Shown here: one piece after another, positions 25,251-33,372 of the stretch
Layout of the letters: the number at the start of each line of letters is the position of its first letter
How positions within the stretch are numbered: the first letter of the stretch is position 1
Assembly: GCA_024233935.1 (NCBI GenBank)
Contig: JACKOY010000005.1
Location: 186,001 to 250,000 of the forward strand
Reading direction: 5' to 3'
Origin: Spirochaetales bacterium
Lineage (GTDB): Bacteria > Spirochaetota > Leptospiria > Leptospirales > Leptonemataceae
DNA length: 64,000 nt
Translations under genes and position numbers: made by a program
The notes under the pieces: model-generated
What the model saw: only the letters and a program-made list of their open reading frames with translations
The model's database searches: none
What the model was told of the DNA's origin: nothing

Positions 25251-26402
25251 TTAAGCGGCCGCGGCCCGCGGCCCCGGAAAGGTCATGCGCAAGATACGCC
25301 AGACCGCCGAACCAAATTGGCGGGTCAGCGAGCCGGTGTTGTAGGGTAGCCTGTAGCGTGCGCACAGGGCCCGGATTCGCGGCGCGACTTCGGGATAGCG
25401 ATTGCTGGGCATGTCCGGAAACATATGATGTTCAATCTGGTGACTGAGATTGCCGCTCATGACGTGAAAAAGTCTGCCGCCGCCAATGTTGCAGGATCCC
25501 AGCAATTGCCGCACGTACCAGTGGGCCCGGGTTTCGTTCTCGACCTGTCGGCGCGAAAAAACGTACACCCCGCTGGAGAAGTGACCGCAAAAAATGATCA
25601 CGTAGGTCCAGATGTTGCGCAAGATGCAGGCCACGGCGTTGGCGGCCAGCACGTACAGGAAGAACGGACCGGCCAGCGCCGGAAAGAGCACGTAGTCTTT
25701 TAGAACCTGGCGCAGCATTTTTGTGCCGGTCTTTTTCAGCATCGGTCGCATGCGAGAAAGTTTGCGTTTGCCCGCAAACACCAAACCCAGTTCGAGTTCC
25801 TGTACGGCAATACCCCACTCGAAGAAAACAGCGAGCAAGATGGCGTAGATCGGGTTGCCCAGGTTAAAACGTTTCCAGCGCTGTTCGGGGAACATCCGCA
25901 GGAGTCCGTAGCCGGCCACGTCGGCGTCCTTGCCGAGTACGTTGGTCCAGGTATGATGCCGTACGTTGTGCGAGTGTTTCCACTGGTCGGACGGACACAC
26001 ATGATCCCACTCCCAGCTCCCCGATTGGATCCCGGGATCGCGCATCCAATCCCACTGGGCATGGGAAACGTTGTGCCCTATCTCCATGTTTTCCAGAATC
26101 TTGGCGGTAGCCAGCATGAGCACACCCGTCGAAATCACCGGCCAGAAGTAGATCCAGGCGGCGAAGGCATGCCCCCATTCGGGCAGACAGGCCAGACTCG
26201 CAAAAATCACGACGCGCCCTCCCAGAGCGAGGGAACGTTGAATCTTGATCAGTCGTCGAATGTAACGCTCGTCACGTTCGCCGCGGCTATCCATGATTTC
26301 GTTTCGAATTCCATCCACCTCACGACCGAACTCCTCAATCTCGGCGTCGTTGAGCGGAACAGGTAAAGCGCCAGGCTTCTTCTCGTTTGTTGTTTGTATC
26401 AT
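25251..26402 (-). CDS. Fatty-acid desaturase, module 1
   Basis: A 383-residue membrane-bound desaturase with three histidine boxes: HNVSHAQWDW, HSHNVRHHTW and HQIEHHMFPDMP, with the glutamine-containing third box (QxxHH) typical of front-end or omega-type desaturases. Hydrophobic segments flank them (VVIFASLACLPEWGHAFAAWIYFW, LLAVFFEWGIAV). The ATG at 26402 overlaps the stop of the reductase gene as ATGA, so the two are coupled and the reductase probably supplies electrons, as in DesC/DesB of Pseudomonas. It is a close paralogue of the gene at 30708. The start MIQTTNEKK is chosen over an in-frame ATG at 26441, which lies inside the reductase gene. Confidence 0.92.
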   Translation of the reverse strand: MIQTTNEKKPGALPVPLNDAEIEEFGREVDGIRNEIMDSRGERDERYIRRLIKIQRSLALGGRVVIFASLACLPEWGHAFAAWIYFWPVISTGVLMLATAKILENMEIGHNVSHAQWDWMRDPGIQSGSWEWDHVCPSDQWKHSHNVRHHTWTNVLGKDADVAGYGLLRMFPEQRWKRFNLGNPIYAILLAVFFEWGIAVQELELGLVFAGKRKLSRMRPMLKKTGTKMLRQVLKDYVLFPALAGPFFLYVLAANAVACILRNIWTYVIIFCGHFSSGVYVFSRRQVENETRAHWYVRQLLGSCNIGGGRLFHVMSGNLSHQIEHHMFPDMPSNRYPEVAPRIRALCARYRLPYNTGSLTRQFGSAVWRILRMTFPGPRAAAA

Positions 26403-27511
26403 AACTCCACCTCTACGTCTCCCACTGCTGCCGAAACACACACCTGCACTTTTTCACCCGCTTCGGAGAACAGGGCGCCCGTTCTCAGGTCCCGCACAGA
26501 ACCGGAGACCAGAACACAGTCGCATCCGTGGCAGATGCCCATGCGACAACCGTGCGGCGGATTGAGGCCCGCATCTTCGGCAACCCGCAGCAGGTTGGTC
26601 ATGCCATCGCTTTGAAACTCGACCTGGCTATTGACAAAACGCACCCTGCCACCCTGCACATCGGCCGGAATGTCCGCCAGCTTCGCCCGGAAACGCTCGA
26701 GGTGCAACTGCCGCGAACGACCGGCCGCCTGCCAGTGTTGTTCGAGCGAATCGAGCAGTGTGGCCGGACCACAGGCCCAAACCTCACGCTCGCGCCAGTC
26801 GGGACAGTACTGCTCCAGTTGCTCCGCGCTGAAATGTGGCCGCGTTTTTGCGGACTCGCCCAACTCGCGGGTATAGATGCGATGCAGTCGGTAGTGTGTC
26901 TGGGTCGCACTCAGCTGTTCGAGTTCGTTGCCAAAGATGACATCGTAGGCATGGGGTGCATAATGTATGTGCGTAATGTCCGGTAAAACCGAGTACTCGC
27001 GCACGTAGTTACGCAGGATGCTCATGACCGGCGTAATGCCGCTGCCGGCCGTGATAAAGAGCGGATGCACCGGAATCGCGTCGGGCAGCACGAACTCGCC
27101 CTGGGGTTCACCAATCGGCAAATAGGCCCCGCGCTTGAGCTTGCGCACGAGATGATGCGAAACTCGCCCGCCGGTAATGGCCTTCACGGTGATCGTGATG
27201 CAACCGTCCGACGATTCGGGCGCGGAAGAAATGGAATAGGTGCGCGTGTGGCGCATGCCGCCAATCGGCACGCCGACCCGCACATACTGCCCCGCGCGAT
27301 GGCTACGCCAGCCCCGGCCCGGGCGCAGGGTAATACTGCGCGAGTCTTTGGTCTCGTCCCAGACCCGCACCACCCGCGCCTGCAACGCATGCCTGGTCCA
27401 GAGCGGGTTTATCAGCTCCAGATAGTGCGAGAGCCGCAAGGGATAGGCAAACATATCCACGAAGTAGGAAAAGCGCCTTCCGGCGGAGCGCATCATTCTC
27501 GGCATAGCCAT
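26399..27511 (-). CDS. Ferredoxin-NAD(P) reductase-type electron donor for desaturase, module 1
   Basis: About 370 residues. An FAD-binding domain (TYSISSAPESSDG, GGRVSHHLV) is followed by an NAD-binding domain (LFITAGSGITPVMSILR, EREVWACGPATLLDSLE) and a C-terminal plant-type [2Fe-2S] domain whose cysteines are in PPHGCRMGICHGCDCVL plus a later Cys in VQVCVSAA. It should pass electrons from NAD(P)H to the coupled desaturase. The ATG at 27511 is chosen; a GTG at 27520 lies within the operator, and the next ATG is at 27505. The upstream palindrome ends right at the start codon, so the transcript probably begins very close to it and any leader is short. Confidence 0.9.
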   Translation of the reverse strand: MAMPRMMRSAGRRFSYFVDMFAYPLRLSHYLELINPLWTRHALQARVVRVWDETKDSRSITLRPGRGWRSHRAGQYVRVGVPIGGMRHTRTYSISSAPESSDGCITITVKAITGGRVSHHLVRKLKRGAYLPIGEPQGEFVLPDAIPVHPLFITAGSGITPVMSILRNYVREYSVLPDITHIHYAPHAYDVIFGNELEQLSATQTHYRLHRIYTRELGESAKTRPHFSAEQLEQYCPDWREREVWACGPATLLDSLEQHWQAAGRSRQLHLERFRAKLADIPADVQGGRVRFVNSQVEFQSDGMTNLLRVAEDAGLNPPHGCRMGICHGCDCVLVSGSVRDLRTGALFSEAGEKVQVCVSAAVGDVEVEL

Positions 27512-27529
27512 ATTTAACACCGTTAATTA
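27511..27529. promoter_or_regulatory. Predicted TetR operator before reductase-desaturase module 1
   Basis: TATTTAACACCGTTAATTA, centred on 27520. It keeps the TAAC-n3-GTTA core of the perfect copy at 33015 and has two mismatches between its own arms. It overlaps the first bases of the start codon, an arrangement also seen in module 2. Confidence 0.65.
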
Positions 27530-27723
27530 CGGGCTCTACGGTGGCCATCCTTTTTTGAGCGATAGGCCAGAAAGACGTTGGGTGAGTCCGGGCGGCTTCG
27601 CCCTGGAGAAGTGGTAGTGAGTCCCGGGCAATGACATTCGGAGTCGGGATCCGGTTTGCTGGCCGGCGGGAGAATGGGGGAAATCGCATTGACCCACGCC
27701 CTCTCGCCAGACCCTTGGCCGCA

Positions 27724-28137
27724 ATGAAAGTTACCCGGGAAAGCGCCTCTCTGACCTATCTCGCGCTTCTGGGTTCTGCCGTCCTCGGCGCGTGGAGCTT
27801 TCGCCAGGCTGACCTTCCCATTCGCTACAACGACACACTCTACGAGGGGGCCTTCGCTGATAGCATCCGGGAACTCGCGCCTCCATCTTGCGACCGGCCG
27901 ATTCACATTTTCACCGGCTTACCGTCCTTCTGGCATAGCTTCGAACCTGAAGGGATGGCCCGGTACGTGCTCGCCCCCTGCTCCCTGATTGGACACGGCG
28001 CGGATGAAACCGTGCAGGGTCTCCATCGGCCGGCGCAGGTTCTTATCCACGAGAGTCACCCGGATTTTACAGGGCCGCCGCCCGCGTCATCAGACATGCG
28101 CCGGGGACAACACATGATGTATCTGCGCCTGGAGTAG
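27724..28137 (+). CDS. Small membrane-anchored hypothetical protein in glycan cassette
   Basis: A 137-residue protein from ATG 27724 (MKVTRESASLTYLALLGSAVLGAWSF); in-frame ATG 27631 would add a polar extension before the membrane segment. After one hydrophobic helix (residues 11-25) the rest is polar and rich in His (RPIHIFTGLPSFWHSFEP, VLIHESHPDF), probably on the outer face. I recognise no family. It is the first gene of a tight cassette: 3 bases separate it from the next gene, which in turn overlaps the GT2 gene. The sequence resembles the C-terminal soluble part of some GT-C membrane glycosyltransferases, which is a weak impression. Confidence 0.65.
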   Translation: MKVTRESASLTYLALLGSAVLGAWSFRQADLPIRYNDTLYEGAFADSIRELAPPSCDRPIHIFTGLPSFWHSFEPEGMARYVLAPCSLIGHGADETVQGLHRPAQVLIHESHPDFTGPPPASSDMRRGQHMMYLRLE

Positions 28138-28140
28138 AGA

Positions 28141-29349
28141 GTGAAAGCCCAAAGAGTTGAAAAGCTGGTGGTTTCACTGGCCGTAGTTTTGGTCGGCTCG
28201 GGCCTCGTGGGCTTCGTAGCCCTGCAGATACTGCCCGGCGGTGCTGCTTTGGTGTTTCGCCTTCTTTTGCTGCTCGTGTGCGGTGTTCTGCTGGTTCTGG
28301 TATGGAGATGGTGGCCCGCCGCAAGCGGCACGATCGGGGCGGTCGGCTTCACGCTGCTGGCCATCGGCCTGTGCTTCTACTGGCTCGAAAGCTATCCTCT
28401 AAAACACGGCCAGTTTGATGCCTGGGCAAACTGGAATTTGAAAGGTAAGCTCTTTTCTCTTTCTTTTTTGCAGAGCAGACCGTTCAGCATTTACGTCGGC
28501 CAGTTCTCGCACCAGGGTTATCCCCTCCTTCATCCAACTTCGCTTGCGGCCCTCGCGGTGGCCCTGGGTAAATGGAGCGAGCGGATTCCGGCCATCTGCG
28601 CGGCACTCTACTACGTTGGGACCGGTTTGCTGGTGCTACTGGCGACTCAACGGCTGCATATCGCGGCGCGCCTCGTGCTTCTGGTAGGCTGCCTGCTGCT
28701 GCCGCCGCTTGTTCGTCTCTTCGCGATTCAGTACGCCGACGGTCCGCTCGCTTTTTCGCTGGCGCTTGCTGTTTATCTGATTTCGCGACCGGAATCTGAC
28801 CGACTGCCGGTTCTGGCCGGCATTGCGTGCCTATTCCTTCCCATGATGTACAAGAATGAGGGCCTGTTCCTGAGTATGGCCATGATACCATGGGCGATAA
28901 TCACAATCAGCCGTGACAACCCCAAAATCAAGCGCGCGGCGGTGGTCGTTGGCGCGACGGCTATGGTCCTGGCCTTGTCCTTTGCAATGGTTGGCAAAAT
29001 CGTTTCGGGTTCCGGAGACGAATACGGAATAACCTTCCCATTAATCCTGGATCGGATCTCAAGTTCTTTCCGGTACTATGTGCTGCTTGAGAACCTCGTT
29101 CGTTTTCATTTGATCGGCGCGGCTGGCCTGCCGTTCGTACTCCTCGCAATCATGATTCGGGACGTGCGCTTTCGCTGGGCTGGCCTGGGTCTCTTGCTCG
29201 GCTTTGGAACTTACCATGGGATTCTGCTGATCGCGCATGAAGACATCAACTGGCATTGCGTGACGGCTTACGACCGGATTACGTTTCATATATACCCTGC
29301 CATGCTCGTGCTCGCAGGCCGTCTGGTGCCGGTTGAGGACAACCCGTGA
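28141..29349 (+). CDS. Polytopic membrane protein, GT-C glycosyltransferase-like
   Basis: A 402-residue protein with about ten membrane segments, starting at GTG 28141 with GGAGTAGAGA upstream. Between segments 3 and 4 lies FDAWANWNLKGKLF, where an acidic residue in the first large loop (here Asp-Ala-Trp) is the hallmark of GT-C enzymes that use lipid-linked sugars. The rest has the expected alternation of hydrophobic stretches, ending HVTAYDRITFHIYPAMLVLAG-like. It ends at TGA 29347, overlapped by the GTG of the GT2 gene. It likely transfers sugar from a polyprenyl phosphate donor made by that neighbour. The acceptor is unknown. Confidence 0.75.
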   Translation: MKAQRVEKLVVSLAVVLVGSGLVGFVALQILPGGAALVFRLLLLLVCGVLLVLVWRWWPAASGTIGAVGFTLLAIGLCFYWLESYPLKHGQFDAWANWNLKGKLFSLSFLQSRPFSIYVGQFSHQGYPLLHPTSLAALAVALGKWSERIPAICAALYYVGTGLLVLLATQRLHIAARLVLLVGCLLLPPLVRLFAIQYADGPLAFSLALAVYLISRPESDRLPVLAGIACLFLPMMYKNEGLFLSMAMIPWAIITISRDNPKIKRAAVVVGATAMVLALSFAMVGKIVSGSGDEYGITFPLILDRISSSFRYYVLLENLVRFHLIGAAGLPFVLLAIMIRDVRFRWAGLGLLLGFGTYHGILLIAHEDINWHCVTAYDRITFHIYPAMLVLAGRLVPVEDNP

Positions 29350-30491
29350 AGTTATCAATCGTAATACCTGTATACAACGAAGTCCATTACTTGCCCGAGA
29401 TTATCCGTCGCGTGGAATCCGTACGATTGCCTTCCGGGATCAAGAGTCGCGAGATCGTGATAGTTGATGACGCCTCAACTGATGGGACCACCGAACTCCT
29501 CAAGAGGCTCAAGAAGAGGGATGTTCGCGTGCTTTTTCACGCCACCAACCGGGGTAAAGGGGCCGGGCTGAGAACTGGATTCGCAGCTTGCCGGGGGGAT
29601 ATTGTTCTCGTGCAGGACGCCGACCTTGAGTACGATCCGGCCGAATATCCTCGCCTGCTGGCCCCCATACTGGACGAACGGGCCGACGTGGTTTACGGGT
29701 CTCGCTTCGCCGGGGGCCAGCCTCATCGCGTACTCTATTTCTGGCACATGGTGGCCAACCGGTTCCTCACCCTTCTTTCCAATATGTTTTCCGATCTGAA
29801 TCTAACGGACATGGAAACCTGCTACAAGGTCTTTCGACGAAATGTCCTGAAGCAAATCAGTATTCGGGAGAACCGGTTCGGCTTTGAGCCGGAGATAACC
29901 GCAAAGGTAGCAAGGCTTGTCCAGGACGAAGGGCTTCGCATTTACGAAGTCGGCATTTCTTACTCGGGACGAACATATGCGGAGGGTAAAAAAATCGGCC
30001 TGAAGGATGCCTTCCGCGCCTGCTGGTGCATCTTCAAATACAGCACGAGCGCCTTCGCCCGCCTGGTGAAATACGGGCTCGTTGGCAGCATGGTGTTTGG
30101 CGTCCAGGTAATCACGATCATTGCGATAGTCGAGGGTTTTGGCTTACGGGGTTCGGTCAGCGGCGAAAACATCGCACACTTGTTGAGCGCCGAAGTTTCG
30201 ATTCTGTTTGCCTTCTGGATGCACAGCGTTGTTACCTGGAACTATCAATTTGATTCTGGTCGAGAACTGCTGTCGAAGTTTATTCAGTTTCATGCAATCA
30301 CGCTTTTCGGACTCGCAATCCGACAATCAGGCTTTTATGTTCTTTCGTTAGCCGGCGTGGATTACCGGATCAATACCGCGGTGTCCGTGGCCATAGCGGT
30401 GCTGATCAATTTTTTGGGCTATCAAGGCATCGTGTTCCGACGCAAGGTCGCGAGAACTTCGACCGTCGCTGACAACGGCGAAGGGCGCTGA
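29346..30491 (+). CDS. GT2 glycosyltransferase fused to GtrA domain (polyprenyl-phosphate sugar synthase type)
   Basis: A 381-residue fusion. Residues 1-230 are a DPM1-like GT-A transferase: IVIPVYNEVHYLPEII, VDDASTDGT, NRGKGAGLRTGF, QDADLEYDPAEY and GSRFAGG with a following TDMETCYKVFRR. Residues about 235-370 form a GtrA-type membrane domain of four helices (LVKYGLVGSMVFGVQV, TAVSVAIAVLINFLGYQGIVFRRK). Such proteins make polyprenyl-phosphate hexose and help flip it. It starts at GTG 29346, overlapping the stop of the membrane GT-C-like gene (GTGA), so donor synthesis and transfer are coupled. The cassette sits between the two desaturase modules. Confidence 0.9.
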   Translation: MKLSIVIPVYNEVHYLPEIIRRVESVRLPSGIKSREIVIVDDASTDGTTELLKRLKKRDVRVLFHATNRGKGAGLRTGFAACRGDIVLVQDADLEYDPAEYPRLLAPILDERADVVYGSRFAGGQPHRVLYFWHMVANRFLTLLSNMFSDLNLTDMETCYKVFRRNVLKQISIRENRFGFEPEITAKVARLVQDEGLRIYEVGISYSGRTYAEGKKIGLKDAFRACWCIFKYSTSAFARLVKYGLVGSMVFGVQVITIIAIVEGFGLRGSVSGENIAHLLSAEVSILFAFWMHSVVTWNYQFDSGRELLSKFIQFHAITLFGLAIRQSGFYVLSLAGVDYRINTAVSVAIAVLINFLGYQGIVFRRKVARTSTVADNGEGR

Positions 30492-30494
30492 ACG

Positions 30495-30608
30495 GAACTT
30501 CCTGGCGGAACAGAAAGCGCGGCTCGCCGACCGTCTTGCGCACTTTCGTTTGCGATCCGGACCGAACGGGACCAAGGGCCCGCTTACGCGTGCCGCTTGA
30601 TGAATAAG
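30495..30608 (+). pseudogene. Decayed C-terminal end of a histidine kinase gene
   Basis: The stretch matches, base for base with scattered changes, the last 100 or so bases of the kinase gene ending at 23621. Shared runs include CTTTCGTTTGCG and CGCTTACGCGT/CGCTTGCGCGT. Translation gives RLADRLAHFRLRSGPNGT, then after a +1 shift RARLRVPLDE and a stop, against DRARRLRARFRLRSGSKGTVARLRVPMDG in the intact kinase. At least two single-base insertions break the frame. It ends 100 bases before the end of the second desaturase gene, tail-to-tail, just as the intact kinase faces the first desaturase. The rest of the kinase is absent. Confidence 0.75.
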
Positions 30609-30707
30609 GGCCACCACGTGCCCGGCCAATTGCGCGGCCCGCGATGGACAGACACGCCCGGGCGGACGCGAACAGCAGTCGCCCCCGCGTACTGCCCCCG
30701 CGGTTCC

Positions 30708-31895
30708 TTACGAACGCGCTGCCAGCGGTCTTGCCGGACCGGGGAAAGTCATACGTAGAATGCGCCATACCGCAAAGCCAAACTGGCGGGTAAGGGAACC
30801 CGTGTTGTAGGGTATATTGTAGCGGGCACAAAGTTCCCGAACCCTCGGAGCCACTTCCGGATAGCGATTGCTGGGCATGTCGGGATACATGTGATGTTCG
30901 ATCTGGTGGCTCAGGTTGCCACTCATGATGTGAAAGAGCTTACCGCCACCAATGTTGCACGATCCCAGGATCTGACGCACGTACCATTGTCCGCGACTTT
31001 CGTTCTCGACCTGGCGGCTCGTGAACACATGCACACCGCCCGAAAAGTGACCGCAGAAGATGATCACGTAGGTCCAGAGGTTGCGAATCATGCAGGCGAC
31101 TGCATTGGCACAAAACACATACAGAAAAAACGGCCCGGCCAGGGCGGGAAAAAGCAGGTAGTCCTTGAGTCCCTGTCGCGCGATCTTTCGACCGGTCTGG
31201 CGGAAGAGAGGGCGCAATTTGGAATATTTGCGGTGACCGCTGAGCACCAGGCCGAGTTCCAATTCCTGAATCGCGATGCCCCATTCAAAGAACAGCGCCA
31301 GCAAAAGCGCATAGATCGGATTTCCCAGGTTAAAGCGCTTCCAGCGTTGCTCGGGAAACATACGCAACAGACCGTAGCCTGCTACGTCCGAGTCTTTGCC
31401 GATTACGTTGGTCCAGGTGTGGTGCGTAACGTTGTGCGATTGCCGCCACTGGGCCGAAGGACAGACGTTGTCCCATTCCCAGCTGGATGACTGAATTTCG
31501 GGATCGCGCATCCAGTCCCACTGCCCGTGCAGAACGTTGTGTCCGATCTCCATATTTTCGATGATCTTGGCGCATCCCAGGGCAAATACTCCAGAGACCA
31601 TAACCGACCAGAAATAGATCGATTGAGCAAAGGCGTGCCCCCATTGCGGCAGGAACGCCAGGCTGGCGAAGATCAAAAGACGCCCTCCGATAGCCAGCCA
31701 GCGCTGGACCCGAATCAATCGGTGGATATAGCGGGCATCCCGTTCTCCGCGGTCCTGCATAACTTCCTCGCGAATCAGGTCAGCTTCGCGTCCAAACTCG
31801 TTCATTTCTTCGGCGCTGAGCGAAACCGGAAGCCGGTCCTTCTTTCTCCCGGAAGTGGTGCCCGCCGTTCTTGCTTTTTCCAGAGTTGCATTCAT
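30708..31895 (-). CDS. Fatty-acid desaturase, module 2
   Basis: A 395-residue paralogue of the desaturase at 25251, with the same histidine boxes HNVLHGQWDW, QSHNVTHHTW and HQIEHHMYPDMP and the same hydrophobic layout. The N-terminus (MNATLEKARTAGTTSGRKKDRLP) differs, the rest is largely colinear. ATG 31895 overlaps the reductase stop (ATGA). Keeping two near-identical copies under the same predicted operator suggests dosage or slightly different position preference; the latter cannot be judged from the sequence. The second histidine box starts with Gln rather than His compared with copy 1 (RQSHN against KHSHN). Confidence 0.92.
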   Translation of the reverse strand: MNATLEKARTAGTTSGRKKDRLPVSLSAEEMNEFGREADLIREEVMQDRGERDARYIHRLIRVQRWLAIGGRLLIFASLAFLPQWGHAFAQSIYFWSVMVSGVFALGCAKIIENMEIGHNVLHGQWDWMRDPEIQSSSWEWDNVCPSAQWRQSHNVTHHTWTNVIGKDSDVAGYGLLRMFPEQRWKRFNLGNPIYALLLALFFEWGIAIQELELGLVLSGHRKYSKLRPLFRQTGRKIARQGLKDYLLFPALAGPFFLYVFCANAVACMIRNLWTYVIIFCGHFSGGVHVFTSRQVENESRGQWYVRQILGSCNIGGGKLFHIMSGNLSHQIEHHMYPDMPSNRYPEVAPRVRELCARYNIPYNTGSLTRQFGFAVWRILRMTFPGPARPLAARS

Positions 31896-33013
31896 AGTTC
31901 CACCTCAACGTCTCCCAGAGCCGCAGAGACGCAGGCCTGGATTTTGATTCCCGATTCGGATACTACAGTGCCGTTGCGCAGGTCGCGAACGCGGCCGGCG
32001 CGCAACACACAATCGCAGGTATGGCAGATACCCATGCGGCATCCATGGGCGGGTTTCAGACCGTTTTGTTCGGCAAGTTCCAGAAGGCTCGTGCGACCAT
32101 CACTTTGCACTGACGTCTCACTGCTTTTGAAATGCACGTTGCCTTCTACAATTTCCAGTTTGTCAAGGTCCGCAAGTTGAGCCGGAGAACGAAACCGCTC
32201 GGCATGAAACTGCGTCTGGAGGCCCGCTGTGGCCCAATGGGTTTCGAGAGTATCCAGCAAAGCCGCCGGGCCGCAAACCCAGGCCATGCGCGCACGCCAG
32301 TCCGGACAAAGTCGATCCAGGTGTTCGGCCGTGAAATGGCCGCTCACCGGAGCGCTGTCGGCCAGCCGGGTATAAATGCGATGCAGGCGATAGCCCTGAT
32401 TTTTTTCCGCAAAGCCACTCAGCTCGGCGTTGAAAATCACCTCGGCCGGTCGCGGGGCATAGTGCAGGTGCACAATGTCGGGGAGTGAACGCGAACGAGC
32501 GGCGTAGCTACGCAACATGCTCATGATGGGCGTGATGCCGCTACCGGCTGTGATAAAAAGCGAGCGTGGCGGGGGCGTTGGGGGCGGAACGAAATCGCCG
32601 CGGGCCTGGCTGATTGGCAGAACGGCGCCTTTTTTCAAATGCCGGACCAAAAACTGTGAAACCCGCCCGTCCGTGATCGCTTTGACGGTAATCGCAATCC
32701 TGCGACCGCGGGTCGCCGGAGCCGAAGAGATGGAATAGGAACGCGAATGGCGGACGCCCTGTACGGGCACAGCCAGCTCCAGAAATTGGCCCGGCTGGTG
32801 CCCTTTCCAGGCACGGCCAGGGCGCAGGAAGATTGTCCGCGAGTCGGGGGTTTCGTCACTAAACCCGACCACCCGGGCCCGCAGTTCGCCACTTCGGCCG
32901 ATCCCGATCAGGCCGGCGTAGTCTGAAAACGACCGCGGGTAGGTAAACAGGTCCAGAAATCTCAGCAATCGGTCCTTGATGCTCAGCAGTTTCTTTTTCA
33001 TCATGTCCGCCAT
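31892..33013 (-). CDS. Ferredoxin-NAD(P) reductase-type electron donor for desaturase, module 2
   Basis: About 373 residues, paralogous to the gene at 26399. FAD domain RSYSISSAPATRG and GRVSQFLV, NAD domain LFITAGSGITPIMSMLR and VCGPAALLDTLE, and C-terminal [2Fe-2S] cysteines in PAHGCRMGICHTCDCVL with another Cys in IQACVSAA. It precedes and is coupled to the desaturase at 30708. The first ATG (33013) stands two bases from the operator palindrome; ATGs at 33004 and 33001 are alternatives, the former with GGCGG close upstream. Loop differences from copy 1 lie mainly in the N-terminal 50 residues. Confidence 0.9.
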   Translation of the reverse strand: MADMMKKKLLSIKDRLLRFLDLFTYPRSFSDYAGLIGIGRSGELRARVVGFSDETPDSRTIFLRPGRAWKGHQPGQFLELAVPVQGVRHSRSYSISSAPATRGRRIAITVKAITDGRVSQFLVRHLKKGAVLPISQARGDFVPPPTPPPRSLFITAGSGITPIMSMLRSYAARSRSLPDIVHLHYAPRPAEVIFNAELSGFAEKNQGYRLHRIYTRLADSAPVSGHFTAEHLDRLCPDWRARMAWVCGPAALLDTLETHWATAGLQTQFHAERFRSPAQLADLDKLEIVEGNVHFKSSETSVQSDGRTSLLELAEQNGLKPAHGCRMGICHTCDCVLRAGRVRDLRNGTVVSESGIKIQACVSAALGDVEVEL

Positions 33014-33014
33014 C

Positions 33015-33033
33015 TATCTAACGGCGTTAGATA
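33015..33033. promoter_or_regulatory. Predicted TetR operator before module 2 (perfect palindrome)
   Basis: TATCTAACGGCGTTAGATA: nine bases either side of a central G (33024) are exactly complementary. It is the best copy of the motif that also occurs at 3315, 3346 and 27511, always in front of desaturase units. It directly abuts the reductase start codon. Confidence 0.75.
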
Positions 33034-33372
33034 TTTTCCAGGCCTCTCTGCTGGCAAGCATTTTTTTACGCGCCGCACAACGAAGCACCCGTGACTGAAC
33101 GTGTTAAAACGATTGGCAAACGCAAAGATGCATCGCCCCAGGCCCCGGCCGGGGGGCCCCGGGCGAGCCGGGAAGCCCGTCAGCTTCCCGGAAGATGGGT
33201 GCCGTGAGTCATGGCCAGGAATGGGGAGTCGATGCTGGGACCCGGCCGGAAAGGTCGCTTTCGAGAGCCACGAAAAAACGGCGGCCGCCTGGGGGGTTCT
33301 GGCTCGTGTCAGGGAAATGGGCGCAGTGGGCGGGTCTCCGTTTCTGTCACACCACTATGGCATATTGGCCGC
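33034..33372. other. Intergenic region with strong GC hairpins
   Basis: About 340 bases between divergent units. CCGGGAAGC (33168-33176) pairs perfectly with GCTTCCCGG (33183-33191) around a 6-base loop, and just before it GGCCCC (33141-33146) can pair with GGGGCC (33153-33158). No T-tract follows, so they are not ordinary terminators. Several overlapping frames run through it but none has a good ribosome site or coding look. It may be a structured leader of the gene at 33373. Confidence 0.4.

Noticed and set aside
33168..33191. Possible cobalamin or other known riboswitch
   Set aside because: I compared the hairpin region by eye with common riboswitch cores (B12 box, cyclic di-GMP, SAH) and found no conserved box.
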